Shown here: piece by piece, positions 11,066 through 21,097 of the stretch
Layout: every line of letters begins with the position of its first letter
How positions within the stretch are numbered: position 1 is the first letter of the stretch
Source: Daldinia sp. FL1419
Lineage: Eukaryota; Ascomycota; Sordariomycetes; Xylariales; Hypoxylaceae
Reading direction: 5' to 3'
DNA length: 26,088 nucleotides
Assembly (NCBI GenBank): GCA_025201765.1
Contig: MU623618.1
Span: 1-26,088 of the forward strand
Position numbers and translations under genes: made by a program
Notes under the pieces: model-generated
The model's input: the letters and a program-made list of their open reading frames with translations, nothing else
Told to the model about the DNA's origin: nothing
Database searches by the model: none

Positions 11066-11500
11066 TTATAATTAGATTTTAATTTATTTTTTTAAAATTT
11101 AATATTTATTATATATTAAAGTTAAAGAATATTTTGAATTTTATAATATATTTATTAAAATAATATAAAATGATTTATATATATTTATAATTATTATTAA
11201 TATAAATTTATTTTTTAAATTCTTTTAAAATAAAATAAATAATTTATTAAGAATTTATTTTTTTAAATTTAAAATTTTAATTAATTTAATATATTTATAT
11301 TTATTAAAAATTATAGTAAAAATTCTTACTGGAGGTCACCCCAAGGGCTGACACAATCCTTAAGTTTTCAGATAAGGTCTTTTATAAGTGTTTAATCTAT
11401 TATAATATTATTGCTTTTAAAAACTTATATAAAATTTTTTATAAATAATTAATATATTATTATTTTATTATTTTTATAATAAATATAATATTTTATTATA
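11066..11500. other. AT-rich stretch with one G+C islet
   Basis: No gene is seen. At about 11328-11385 a short islet (ACTGGAGGTCACCCCAAGGG and on) stands out from almost pure A/T. It has no partner elsewhere in the window that I can find, so it may be a remnant of an element hit less by RIP. Confidence 0.5.
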
Positions 11501-11935
11501 TTGAATTGGGGTAGTGTAATTATGTAATAGGAGCTATCTTAAAGGATTTTGTTAGTTATTCCTTTAAGGTTAATATATGCTTTTTTAATTATAAATAGGT
11601 TTTTAGGAGTTGTTTTTTTGTTTGATTAGTTGAAGTTTTATATAGTTTTTTAGAGATTGTTTTAATAGAGTTTTTATATAAAAATATATAATTTTAATTT
11701 CTTCCTTTGAAGATATCTTTTTAAAATGTGTTATTATTGGTAAGTAGTTATTTATATTTTATTTTTTTATTTGATTGTTTTATTTTCTTTAAGATATAAT
11801 TACTTTATATATTTGAGTTTATTCAACCTTTGGTTGTTATGGGGTAGCTGAAGTGTAGGGTAAATCTTATAAGAGTTATTAAAGTTTTTATTTAATATAT
11901 AAGTCTTTAAGAATTGTTTTTCTTATTTGATTAAT

Positions 11936-12147
11936 TAATGGTTATATATTATTAGGCATTGTAGACCTCTATTATAAATAAAGGTATTACATAATTATTA
12001 ATTATGTATATAAGGGCTTCAAACCCATCAAACTCAAAGTAAATAACTCTCCTCCTTAAGATTTATAAATATATAGGTCTTACTACATTATTTTATTTAT
12101 TACTTACTTTTACTATTATTTCTCTTAAATATATATATAATCCAACA
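11936..12147 (-). mobile_element. Solo LTR, inverted copy of the 17112-17328 family
   Basis: The reverse complement aligns along its whole length with the solo LTR at 17112-17328, with shared blocks GGCATTGTAGACC, TATATAAGGG and TTATTTCTCTTA. On the plus strand it begins TAATGG (mutated TGATGG) and ends CCAACA. The flanking pentamers TTAAT and TATAT do not match, and the array unit it interrupts does not resume where it stopped. The flanks were therefore probably rearranged after insertion, or the left limit is a few bases off. Confidence 0.72.
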
Positions 12148-13753
12148 TATATATAGGTCTTCAAAAATTAATTCTTATTTAATTAGGCTAAGTTCTTGTA
12201 TATTATATTCTCAACAACTTAAAAAATTATTTTATAGTTTGTTATGGGGTAGTTAAAATATAAGGCAGACTATATCTTGCTGGATCTATTAAAGCTTTAA
12301 TTTAATATATATATTAAATTAAGGTAATGTGATTATGTAATTGAAGTTATTTTGTAAGACCTTATTAACCTCTATAAAATAAATCTTTCTAAAGTCTTTA
12401 TAGGCTTTTGTGGATATAAATAGGCTTTTAAGAATTGTTCTCTTATTCAATCAATTTAAATTCTAAAATATAAAGTTATTTCTTTTTCTTATAGGATTTC
12501 ATATAATAATATATACCTTTCTTACCTTTTATTAAATTTAACTTTTTGAATATGTGTTATTATTATTAATAGTTATCCCTATTAGTTCTTTTATTTAATT
12601 ATTTTAAAACCTTCTTTAAGACATAGCCACCTTATATTTAATTATTAGAACTCCTATTCTATTATAATTCCTATTCAATAATATTAACTTTAAATTAAAA
12701 CTCCTATCTAATATAAAAGCCCCTAAGAGTTAATTTTTATTTGATCTGGTCAAGTTCTTAAGCATTAATTTATTCAGTTTTTTTTATAACTTCTTATAAT
12801 AGTTTATAAATATCATCTATTTTATCTCTTAAGCGCTGGCTACCATTGCCAACAATCACCTCTATTATTTAGCCTTTTATTTAATTATTTTAATACTTTC
12901 TTCAAAATATACCTAATTTATTATGGAATAATTGAAATATAAGGTATAACATATCCTGTAAGAGTTATTAAAGTTTATATTCAATATATAAGCCTTTAAA
13001 AATTAATTTTTATTTGATTAAATTAATTTTTTAAATATAAAAATATTTGTTTTTCTTATAGTGAATAAGAGTTTTAATAACTCCTATAAAATATACCCTA
13101 CATTTTAACTAACCTATAATAAATTAGAGGTTATATTAAATTGATGTAGTATAAGTATGTGGTAAGAATATGTAATAGGAATATATAGTATGGGTATGTA
13201 ATAGGAGTTATTCTGAATGATTCTGTTAGTTACCCCTTTTAAGGTTTATATATGTTCTTTTAATTATAAATAGGCTTTTAGGAATTATTTTTTTATCTGA
13301 TTAGTTTAAATTATAAATAGTTCTTTAGAAATTGTTTCCATATAATTTTATATAAATAATATACGTTTTTTTAACTTATATCCTTATTGTACATGTTACT
13401 ATTACCAAATAGTTACACATAACAGTTTTTTTATTTAATTATTTTATTCTATTTTTTAGGATGTAAATCACCTTATATCCTTAAGTTCATATAATTTCTG
13501 ATTACTATAGGTTAATTAAAGTGTAAGGTATATCTTACAGGAATTATTAAAGCTCTTATTTAGTATGAGTTTAAAGATATAAAATAATTATATTTTAAGG
13601 AGGGTAATAGAATAATTATATGGAAGAATTATTATATGTAATTGTTTAATAATGGTAATATATAAAATTATTCTTATATTTTTATTAAATTTCTTTTTTA
13701 ATTATTTTTATAATTGAATCACCCCAATTACATATTTTTTTTTTCTTTTAAAA

Positions 13754-13770
13754 GGGGGGGGGGGGGGGGG
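13754..13770 (+). repeat. Poly-G tract (17 G)
   Basis: An uninterrupted run of 17 G follows an A/T stretch within the array. The homologous position in the right-hand duplicate (22143-22151) has 9 G. A run of G contains no CpA or TpG except at its ends, so it has few preferred RIP targets, and the length difference fits replication slippage. It could form a G-quadruplex or be a site of assembly or sequencing error. Confidence 0.85.
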
Positions 13771-14727
13771 TTACAAAAGGCTATAACATAATTACGTAAT
13801 TGAAGCTGTAAGACTTTATTAGCCTCCATAGAACCAACCCTTCTAAGGTTTCCACAGGCTTTTTAATCCGTAAATAAGCCCTCAAGAGGTGTTTTCTTAT
13901 CTGATCAGTTCAAGTTCTTAAGTATAAAGTTGTTAGTTTTTAAAATTATAGAGCTTTGTACAATAAAACTGCAGGGCATGTCCTACAGGAACTCCTATTT
14001 AATTAAAGTTTATATTTAATATAAATAGGTTTTCAAATATTATTTTACAATTTGATTAATTTAAATTTTCAAATATAGAATTATTAGTTTTTCTATAGCA
14101 ATAAGTTGGGGTGACAGGGCCAGGATGAAGTCCGCCAATCTAATCCTTCTAATTAAGGTTTCTATAAGTTTATTAATATATAAATAAACCCTTAGAAGTT
14201 ATTTTCCTATTTAATTAGCTCAAGTTCTCAAATATAGAATTATTAGTTTTCTATAGAGCTTCGTACAATAAAAGTGTAGGGTTAGGGCATATCCTGCAAG
14301 AGTTATTAGAGCTCCTTAGAAGTTGTTTTCCTATCTGATCAGCTCAAGTTAAGATGCACCTAAGCATTAGTTTTTCCATAGAGCTTTGTACGATAAAACT
14401 GCAGGGCATGTCCTGTAGGAAATCCTGTTCAATTAGAGCTCTTATTTAACGTAAATAAACCTCCAGAAGTTGTTTTCTATTTGATCAGTTTAAGTTCTCA
14501 AATATAGAATCATTAGTTTTCCATAGAGCTTCGTACGATAAAACTGCAGGAGCTCCTGTTCAATTCGAGCTCTTGTTCAATTCAAACTCATGTTCAATAT
14601 ATAGGCCCTTAAGTGTTGATTTTGGTTTGATCAGTTCAAATTCTTAAGCATAGAATCATCAATTTTTCCATAGAGATTCGTACAATAAAAGTGTAGGGTT
14701 AGGGCATATCTTATAAGAGCTATTAAA

Positions 14728-14990
14728 GTTTAAATTTAACATAAATAAATTATTTCCTATCTAATCAACTTAAATTCTTATTAATGAAAAGGATATATTC
14801 AATTATAAATGTTTTTTTAAACTTTAAATTTTTAGTATATTTTTTACTTTTTATTAGTTTATTAATCACCTTATTAGCTTTTATTAGCTTTTATTAGCTT
14901 TTATTAATTATTATTAATTTCTTATTAATTTCATATAGTAATTTATTAGAAGAGTTTTAGTATAATATACCGGACTTTATTTTGGATAAT
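14728..14990 (+). repeat. 263-bp block with short tandem repeats, inverted copy at 22790-23081
   Basis: The reverse complement of 22790-23081 aligns with this block from TTTAACATAAATAAATTATT through CGGACTTTATTTTGGATAA. Inside are tandem decamers (TTATTAGCTT three times at 14871-14900, then TTATTAATTA-like variants). The block ends at 14971-14985 with CGGACTTTATTTTGG. Its reverse complement resembles CAGGATGAAGTCCG at 14121-14134, so the two motifs face each other about 850 bp apart like terminal inverted repeats. No transposase frame is seen. Confidence 0.6.
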
Positions 14991-16189
14991 GAGGTTATAA
15001 ATAAAAAAAATGTATATTATTTATATTAAATTTTATTAAAAAAATCTAAAAAATTTATATAAAAATTAAATTAATCAGGTAAGAAAATAATCTTAAAGGT
15101 TTATTTATATTTAGAAAAGTTTATAAAAATCCTAAAAAAAGTTGTTTCATAGAAGTTAAAGTAACTTCAATTATATAATAACATTATTTTAATTTAATAT
15201 ATAGTTAAGTATAAAGTTAATTAATTAAAAAATGATTGGGTAAAAGGCTTATAAAACTAACTAATTAGAAAAAGCTAATGAAATTAAGGCTAATAATCAA
15301 TTAATTAGAATATGCTTAATTAATTGGGATATGGTTGGGTACAAGGCTGATGAGGTTAGGCTGATTAGTTAAGATGTGGCTAACTACAAGATTAATCAAT
15401 CAGAAAAGGTTAGCAAAATTGGCTAATTAGAAAAAAGTTCATATATTTGACTAATAAAATGTAAATAATTTATAAAACCTTTAAAATTCAAAATTTTTTA
15501 ATTTAAAAAAATGTTTTAATATTTTAATTAAATAAGGAAAATTAATAAAAATTAAAAAAATTAAATATATAAGGTTATTTAAGATTTAAAAATTATAAGG
15601 TTAATTTAAGGGGTTAATATATTTAATAAGGTTATTTTTTCTTTATTTATATCAATAATCTTCTAATATAAAACCTTAAGAAAATTTAAGGCATAATTAA
15701 AATAAAATTAGTGATAATAATATTAATATTATAGTTATTTATTTTAATTGTAGTTATATAATTTTATCTAATATAATTTATAAATTTTTAATTAATTTTT
15801 TAAATATTTTAGTTAATTTTAATATTTTAATTAATTTTAATATTTTAATAGGTTTTATAAATTTTTTAAATATTATAACAATTAATTTTTTTGGTATAAT
15901 AATAGATAATCTTTTAAGTACTTTAAGTATTTTAATAAATTTAAATAGTTTTTTAATATTAATTAATTTAAATAATTTTAATAAATAATGTTATATAACA
16001 GGGTTAATATATGGGTAATATGGAGGTTTTATTGGGAATAATATAATGGTTTATTATAAGATCATTTGTTTATAGATAGGAAAAATAATTAGTAATATAA
16101 AAATCTTAATTTTTAAATTTATTAGTTAAGTTATATTTTAATAATAATTTTAAATTTAGAAATAAGAAATATAAAATATTAGATAAATA
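14991..16189. other. AT-rich stretch with an imperfect minisatellite, no gene seen
   Basis: At about 15195-15435 short words such as GGCTAATGARATTARGGCTA and AATCAATTAGAA recur every few dozen bases in degenerate form, an imperfect minisatellite. The rest is nearly pure A/T with TTTTAATATTTTAATTAATT-type low complexity around 15800-15980. No ghost frame with recognisable motifs is seen. Confidence 0.45.
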
Positions 16190-16514
16190 AATCCAAATCT
16201 TTTTGTTTTATTATTATAAGTTTAGAATTGGATTTGATTTATATGTTGATGTTTATGATATTATGTTGAAAGGAGTAGTTTTAGAATTTTTTTACAAATA
16301 TTTTATATAATAAAGTTTTAATTTTAATATAATAATTAATAAAATATATAATTCTTTTTATATTAATAAAAATCTTTAAACATATATATTTAAATAAAGA
16401 ATATAATAATTAAAAATATTATATAAAATAATTTTAAAAAGTTTTTATTTAAGTATTTTAAAATATTAATTATTTAAATATAATATATTCATAAAAGTTT
16501 ATTAATTAATTATA
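16190..16514 (+). pseudogene. Gag-like coding ghost, interrupted by element A
   Basis: In the frame with GGA at 16230-16232 the plus strand reads FRIGFDLYVDVYDIMLKGVV, then LEFFYKYF, and stays readable with only TAA-type stops to the element A insertion. The pattern 'MLKGxALEFFY...' followed by an Ile/Asn/Lys-rich helix series resembles capsid-type gag domains of fungal LTR retrotransposons. Element A plus one duplication is 1821 bp, a multiple of three, and the same frame goes on at 18341 (KFILKKSLYYVV) for some 25 codons. No zinc knuckle is found. The assignment is a resemblance only. Confidence 0.35.
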
Positions 16515-16519
16515 TTAAG
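16515..16519. repeat. Target-site duplication of element A, left copy (TTAAG)
   Basis: TTAAG precedes the first base of the left LTR and is repeated exactly at 18336-18340 after the right LTR. Confidence 0.85.
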
Positions 16520-16701
16520 TATTAAATAGATAAGGTACCATTACATGCAATAATAAAATAAGGATATTCAGATCAATTTAATAAAAAATGGTTTATAGAA
16601 AGATAAGTACGTATTCTGATCGTACGATCAGAATATGTGGTTTATATACAGGATTAAGGTGGGTCTTGTACCACCACAGTCACATGACTAATATTCCTAC
16701 A
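16520..16701 (+). repeat. Element A left LTR (182 bp)
   Basis: It begins TATTAAATAG (mutated TGTTGGATGG) and ends CCTACA. It is well preserved in its centre, including a perfect 22-bp palindrome at 16613-16634 and the block GGATTAAGGTGGGTCTTGTA. It is equal in length to the right LTR. Confidence 0.88.
16613..16634. other. Perfect 22-bp palindrome inside the element A LTR
   Basis: The half-site ATTCTGATCGT is followed directly by its exact reverse complement ACGATCAGAAT, with partial symmetry running a few bases further out. The right LTR of A has the same palindrome with one G-to-A change (18247-18268). In element B it is decayed by several transitions. A perfect palindrome of this length is unlikely by chance, and its place in the LTR suggests a dimeric protein-binding site or a foldback in the transcript. 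Confidence 0.8.
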
Positions 16702-17111
16702 CTAGTAACTTTTTCATTTCTTGCGATGTCATGTAACGTTTGTACAAGCGCTAGCTAGGTTACGATCTTAGAGCATTTAAACGCATCAAATCTAGATCAG
16801 CTCTTTTTATGATCCTCCTTTTTTTTATTCTTATCAAATTAAATTGATAACCTTTTATACTTATATCCCAAATGCGAAAATATTTAAAAATTTAATTATC
16901 TTTACAAGCCTTATTCAAAATCGTAACGATTGATTATTTTGAAATATATAATCCTATCTAAAATTTTTTTTTAAAAAAGTTATTATTTATTTGAATTAAT
17001 TGATAAATATGGTTGATATTGTTCATATTATAAGATAATTGGTATTAAGAACGTTTTAAGGGTTTTTTTGTAAAAGATTGGGAAATTATTGAGGTTTGTT
17101 AAGGTATTTAT

Positions 17112-17328
17112 TGTTGGACTAAATGTACATATAAGAGAAATAACAACGAAAACAAATAATAAGTAAAACAATATAATAAGATTTATATATTCATAAATCC
17201 TTAGGGAAGAAAACTATCTACTCTGAGCTTGACAGGTTTAAAACCCTTATATATACAATATGCTAATTATATAATACCTCCTTTATTTGTTACAGGGGTC
17301 TACAATGCCTGGTAGCATATAACCATCA
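17112..17328 (+). mobile_element. Solo LTR (217 bp) nested in element A
   Basis: It begins TGTTGGACTAAATG and ends ACCATCA, with canonical TG...CA ends, and is flanked by perfect TTTAT duplications at 17107-17111 and 17329-17333. Element B has the uninterrupted sequence at the matching place (GTTTATGGAGTTTG near 20202), which is an empty site and proves the insertion. It is little decayed, with words such as CTACTCTGAGCTTGACAGG and CAATGCCTGG kept. It probably arose by recombination between the two LTRs of a full element. It is not related to the Copia-1 LTR beyond the TGTTGG start; whether it belongs to Copia-2 is unknown. Confidence 0.9.
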
Positions 17329-17516
17329 TTTATGGAGTTATTTATTATTTCCTTAAATATTAAATTACTATTATTTTTTCGGGTAATAATAATAGGTAAA
17401 ATCTTTTGGTGGGGGTAGGATTGAAAATTTTTAGGTGGAGCCTAAAGTTTATTTTGCTAGTGGGGTAAAATTGCAACGTGATCTTAGTGTTTTATTACTC
17501 TTTTTTAACGTTTCTT

Positions 17517-17740
17517 ATGGTGTTATAAATATAGGTGGTAATATAAATACAAATGTATGTTATAAACATAGGTGCGTGATGGATGCGTAGTTCTTACTTA
17601 TTAGGTGGTGTTGTAGTAAATATAGGCATTATAAACACGAAATGTGTGATGGATGCGTAGCTCAATTATCAGGTGGTGTTGTAATAAATATAGGTACGTG
17701 TTATAAACATAAAATATGTAATAGATATGTAGTTGTTATT
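17517..17740 (+). repeat. Minisatellite of about 70 bp, roughly three units, inside element A
   Basis: The words GGTGGTGTTGTARTAAATAT and GTGATGGATGCGTAG recur at about 70-bp spacing (17571, 17647, with a decayed third near 17717). Element B has a shorter, more decayed version at about 20366-20500. Confidence 0.7.
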
Positions 17741-18153
17741 TAATACAAATTCTTTCAAAATTATTTCATTAATAAAAGAAGTTTTGATATTATTTATTTA
17801 TATATGATGGATATAGATTTCGGCCTGTAGATTCAATATTGAAGTTATCTTTATTTTCTAAAAATCCTAAGTTAATATAAGGTGTTCCAAAACTATATAT
17901 TAGAATATAAAATTCTAATTTAAGATTATATATTAGAATATAAAATCTTGAAATTATTTGCTTCTTTTTATTAAGATCCAAATTTAATATAAAATATAAA
18001 TATTTTCAAAATTATATATAAAAACATAAAATCCTAGGTTTAAAATTATATATAAGAATATAAAATCTTAAAATTATTATATTTATTATTAAACCTATTT
18101 CTTCCCTTTTAGGCATCCTAACTGATTTATGATTATTATCAATTACTAATTAA

Positions 18154-18335
18154 TGTTAGATAGATAAGGTACCATTGTATATAATAGTAAAATGAGGGTA
18201 TTTAGATCAATTCAGTAAAAAGTGGTTTGTAAAAAGATAAATACGTATTCTGATCGTACAATCAGAATATGTGGTTTATATACAGGATTAAGGTGGGTCT
18301 TATACCACCACAATCACATGACTAATATTCCCACA
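18154..18335 (+). repeat. Element A right LTR (182 bp)
   Basis: It begins TGTTAGATAG and ends CCCACA. It keeps the TG start that the left copy has lost, and differs from the left copy mainly by transitions. Confidence 0.88.
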
Positions 18336-18340
18336 TTAAG
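18336..18340. repeat. Target-site duplication of element A, right copy (TTAAG)
   Basis: It is an exact match to 16515-16519, immediately after the CA end of the right LTR. Confidence 0.85.
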
Positions 18341-18495
18341 GAAATTTATATTAAAAAAAAGTTTATATTATGTTGTATAAAAATATCCAACATTTTTACT
18401 TATTCTTTTTTAATAATTTAATATATTTAAACACTGGACCGTGAATGTGACGGGTATGGTGGTATTATATTATAATATTGCAGAATGTAAGCAAG

Positions 18496-19060
18496 GTATA
18501 TAAGGAAGATTGAAATTAATTAAGAAAAGCTACAGATTGGTAGTACCATTTTAAGCCATTTTGGAGAATAAATATAATATTATAATATTAAAAAGAAAAT
18601 TGTAAAAGTAAGAATAAATAATGGCTTTTTATAAAAATGTAAAATCATTTATATATATTTATATTTTATATAAATTATATATATCTTAACTTTCTCCTAA
18701 AATAACCTCTTTATAATATAATAATATTTTTATTAATTATTAAAGAAAATAATGAAACTATTTTGGATCTTATTATTGCCTTATATTTAAGCTGTTATTA
18801 TATTACTTTATAAAGTTTGGATATTATAATGTATAAAATATTTTTCCATATTAAAATTTAATTATTTTTATTAAAAAGTAAATTTTAATAAGAATATAAA
18901 GTAAAATTAAAATTATAATAATATAATTTATTTAGATAGGTAGTAGGTAGGTTTTCTCCGGAACACAGTTCTTACCTGGAACAAATATCAAAAAATGGAC
19001 CGGATACCTATAATATATTCTAAATAAATCGGGATAATAATAAATAAATAAATAAATATA
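18496..19060 (+). mobile_element. Retroposon copy 2 (left arm of the foldback)
   Basis: It aligns end to end with copy 1 at 1522-2077, from GTATATAAGGAAGATTG (GCATACAAGGAGGACTG in copy 1) to the AATAAATAAATA tail. Nearly all differences are C-to-T or G-to-A. It retains TTTTCTCCGGAACACAGTTC near 18952. Similarity to the right arm goes on about 65 bp further left than the 5' limit of copy 1. The family may therefore be longer than copy 1, or the extra bases are host DNA included in the inverted duplication. Confidence 0.78.
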
Positions 19061-19099
19061 TTTAAAAATATTTATGTTAATTTTTAAATAATAGTAAAT

Positions 19100-19605
19100 A
19101 ATATATATATATTTATTTATTTATTTATTACTATTTTGATTTATTTAAAATATATTATAAATATCCATTCTATCTTTTAATATTTGTTCTGGGTAGGAAC
19201 TATGTTTTGGAAAAAACCTATTTACTATTTATTTAATTAAATTATATTATTATAATTTTAATTTTATTTTATATTCTTATTAAAATTCACCTTTTAATAA
19301 AAATAATTAAATTTTAATATAAAAAATATTTAATATATTATAATATTTAAATTTTGTAAAATAATATGGTAATAGTTTAGGTGTGGGGTGATGATAAAAT
19401 TTAAAATAATTTTATTATTTTTTTAAATAAATAATAAAAATGTTATTGTATTATAAAGAGGTTGTTTTGGGGGAGGGTTCGGGTGTGTACGATTTATATA
19501 AGGTATAAATATATGTAAATAATTTTATATTTTTATAATTTATTTTAATATTATAATTTTATATTTATTTTTTAAAATGGTTTAAAATGATATTATTGAT
19601 TTGTG
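19100..19605 (-). mobile_element. Retroposon copy 3, inverted (right arm), split by element B
   Basis: This is the reverse complement of copies 1 and 2. Recognisable blocks are TCTGGGTAGGAACTATGTTT (the hairpin region) near 19187 and GGTTGTTTTGGGGGAGGG near 19461. Its 5' end lies beyond element B, at 21103-21150 (ACTTTTTCTAATTAATTTTA and on), where it continues the sequence broken at 19605. Confidence 0.75.
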
Positions 19606-19785
19606 TATTGGATGGATAAGGTACCATTGTATGCAATAGTAAAAATAAAGGTATTTAAATTAATTTAATAAAAAGTGATTATAGAAAGATAAGTATATAT
19701 TTTAATTGTAATTAGAATATATAAGTTTATATATAGGATTAAAATGGGTTTATCCCATTATGGTCACATAATCAATATTCCTACA
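19606..19785 (+). repeat. Element B left LTR (180 bp)
   Basis: It begins TATTGGATGGATAAGGTACC and ends CCTACA. It aligns with the element A LTRs throughout. Confidence 0.82.
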
Positions 19786-20918
19786 CTAACAACTTTTTCT
19801 TTTTTCACAAAATCATATAACATACAAATGCCAGTTAGGTCATGATTTTAAAGCGTTTTAAAATGTATCAAAATCAGCTCTTTTTGTAATTTTTTTTTGT
19901 TTTTTATTAAACTAAATTAATAACTTCTTATATTTATATATCTTAAAATGCGAAGATGATTAAAAAAGAATTTAATTATCTTTGTAAATTTTATTTAAAA
20001 ATATAACAATTAATTATTTTGAAATATATAATAATTTTATATATAATCCTATCTAACAATTTTCTTTTTAAGAATTATTATTCATTCAAATCAATCAATA
20101 GATATGGTTGGTATTATTTGTATTGTAAGATGATTGGTATTGAAAATATTTCAAAGGTTTTTTTAATAGGGTTGAAGGATTGTTGGAGTTTGTTGAGGTG
20201 TGTTTATGGAGTTTGTTTATTGTTTTTTTAGGTGTTAAGTTGTTGTTTTTTTAGGTATTGGTAATAGGCAAAACTTTTTGGTGGGGGTTGAAAATTTTTA
20301 GGTGAAGCTTAAAGTTTATTAATAAGGTAAAATTGCAACATGATTTTAATATTTATTGTTTTTTTTTAGTGATTTTTATGATATTATAAATATAAATACG
20401 TAATAGACGCATAAATTTAATTATCAAATAATATTATAAATATAAGCATATGTTATAAATATGGTATTGTAAATATAAATGTATAATAAATGCGTGAAAT
20501 GATTAGCACAAATTCCCTTAAAATTATTTTATTAACAAAGGAAATCTTAATATTATTTGTTTGTATGTGATGGACGTAGATTTTGGTTTGTAGATTTAAT
20601 ATTGAAACTATCTTTATTTTTTAGAGATCTTAAATTAGCGCGAGGTGTTCCCAAAACTATGTATAATAGTATAAAGCTTTGGATTTAAGACCATATATTA
20701 GAGTATAAAATGCTAAAATTATTTGCTTCTTTTTATTAAGATTTAAATTTAGCGCGAGTACGAATGTTCTCAGAACCATGTATGAGAGTATGAAATCCCG
20801 GGTTTAAAATTATGTATGAGAATATAAAATCTTAAGGTTATTATATTTATTATTAAATTTGTTTTTTTCTTTTTGGGTATTTTAATTGGTTTATAATTGT
20901 TATTAATTATTAATTAAT

Positions 20919-21097
20919 GTTGGATGGATAAGGTACTATTGTATGTAATAATAAAAATAAAGGTATTTAAATTAATTCAATAAAAAGTAATTGTAGAAAA
21001 ATAAATATGTATTTTAATTGTAATTAGAATATATAAGCTTATATATAGGATTAAAATGGGTCTATCCCATTATGGTCATATGATTAATATTCCCACA
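20919..21097 (+). repeat. Element B right LTR (179 bp)
   Basis: It begins TGTTGGATGGATAAGGTACT, the best-kept start of the four LTR copies, and ends CCCACA. Confidence 0.82.

Larger units (their letters stand above)
11501..14727 (+). repeat. Mosaic array of degenerate repeats with a recurring TATAAATAGG core
   Basis: Two kinds of unit recur. Long units of roughly 400 bp begin TTGAATTGGGGTAGTGTAAT at 11501 and recur in diverged form at about 12230-12960 and 13130-13570, and again at 23576. They end in words like GAGTTATTAAAGTTCTTATT. Short units of roughly 130-160 bp dominate 13860-14727, built on TATAAATAGGC, GAGTTGTTTTCTTATCTGAT, then CAGTTCAAGTTCTTAAG, then CATAGAGCTTTGTACAATAA, then ACTGCAGGGCATGTCCTGCA. 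The ACTGCAGGGCATGTCC block is best kept near 13968, 14398 and 14538. No protein frame is visible. The recurrent TATAAATAGG could be the TATA box of an old LTR, so the units may be overlapping LTR remnants and not a true satellite; I cannot decide. A diverged copy of the right part is at 22045-22792. Confidence 0.62.
16520..18335 (+). mobile_element. Element A: TRIM-like, non-coding LTR retroelement
   Basis: Two direct repeats of 182 bp bound an internal region of 1452 bp, and a perfect TTAAG duplication flanks the whole. LTRs begin TRTTRRATRGATAAGGTACC and end CCYACA, so they have TG...CA ends once RIP is allowed for. The internal region shows no gag or pol ghost frame; it holds a roughly 70-bp minisatellite, a second tandem duplication at about 17868-18070, and a nested solo LTR. 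Size, structure and lack of coding fit a terminal-repeat retrotransposon in miniature, mobilised in trans; the partner element is unknown. Copy B at 19606 shares the same LTRs and most of the internal region. No primer-binding site starting with TGG is seen after the left LTR (CTAGTAACTTTTTC). Confidence 0.85.
19606..21097 (+). mobile_element. Element B: second copy of the TRIM-like LTR element
   Basis: The LTRs are 180 and 179 bp, the same family as element A, with an internal region of about 1.13 kb that lacks the solo LTR of A and has a shorter minisatellite. It is more decayed than A: the LTR palindrome is reduced to ATTTTAATTGTAATTAGAAT. The flanks are TTGTG at 19601-19605 and TTATA at 21098-21102, which are the same pentamer if two G-to-A changes are allowed. 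The insertion splits retroposon copy 3 and so postdates the foldback. A 70-codon open frame at 20019-20231 lies in AT-rich internal DNA, has no counterpart in A and is not taken as a gene. Confidence 0.82.

Noticed and set aside
17790..17981. A 63-codon minus-strand open frame.
   Set aside because: It lies in tandemly repeated, non-coding interior of element A, and no corresponding frame is evident in element B.
20019..20231. A 70-codon plus-strand open frame in element B.
   Set aside because: The matching interior of element A is interrupted by the solo LTR and shows no conserved frame. The composition is that of chance A/T-rich frames.
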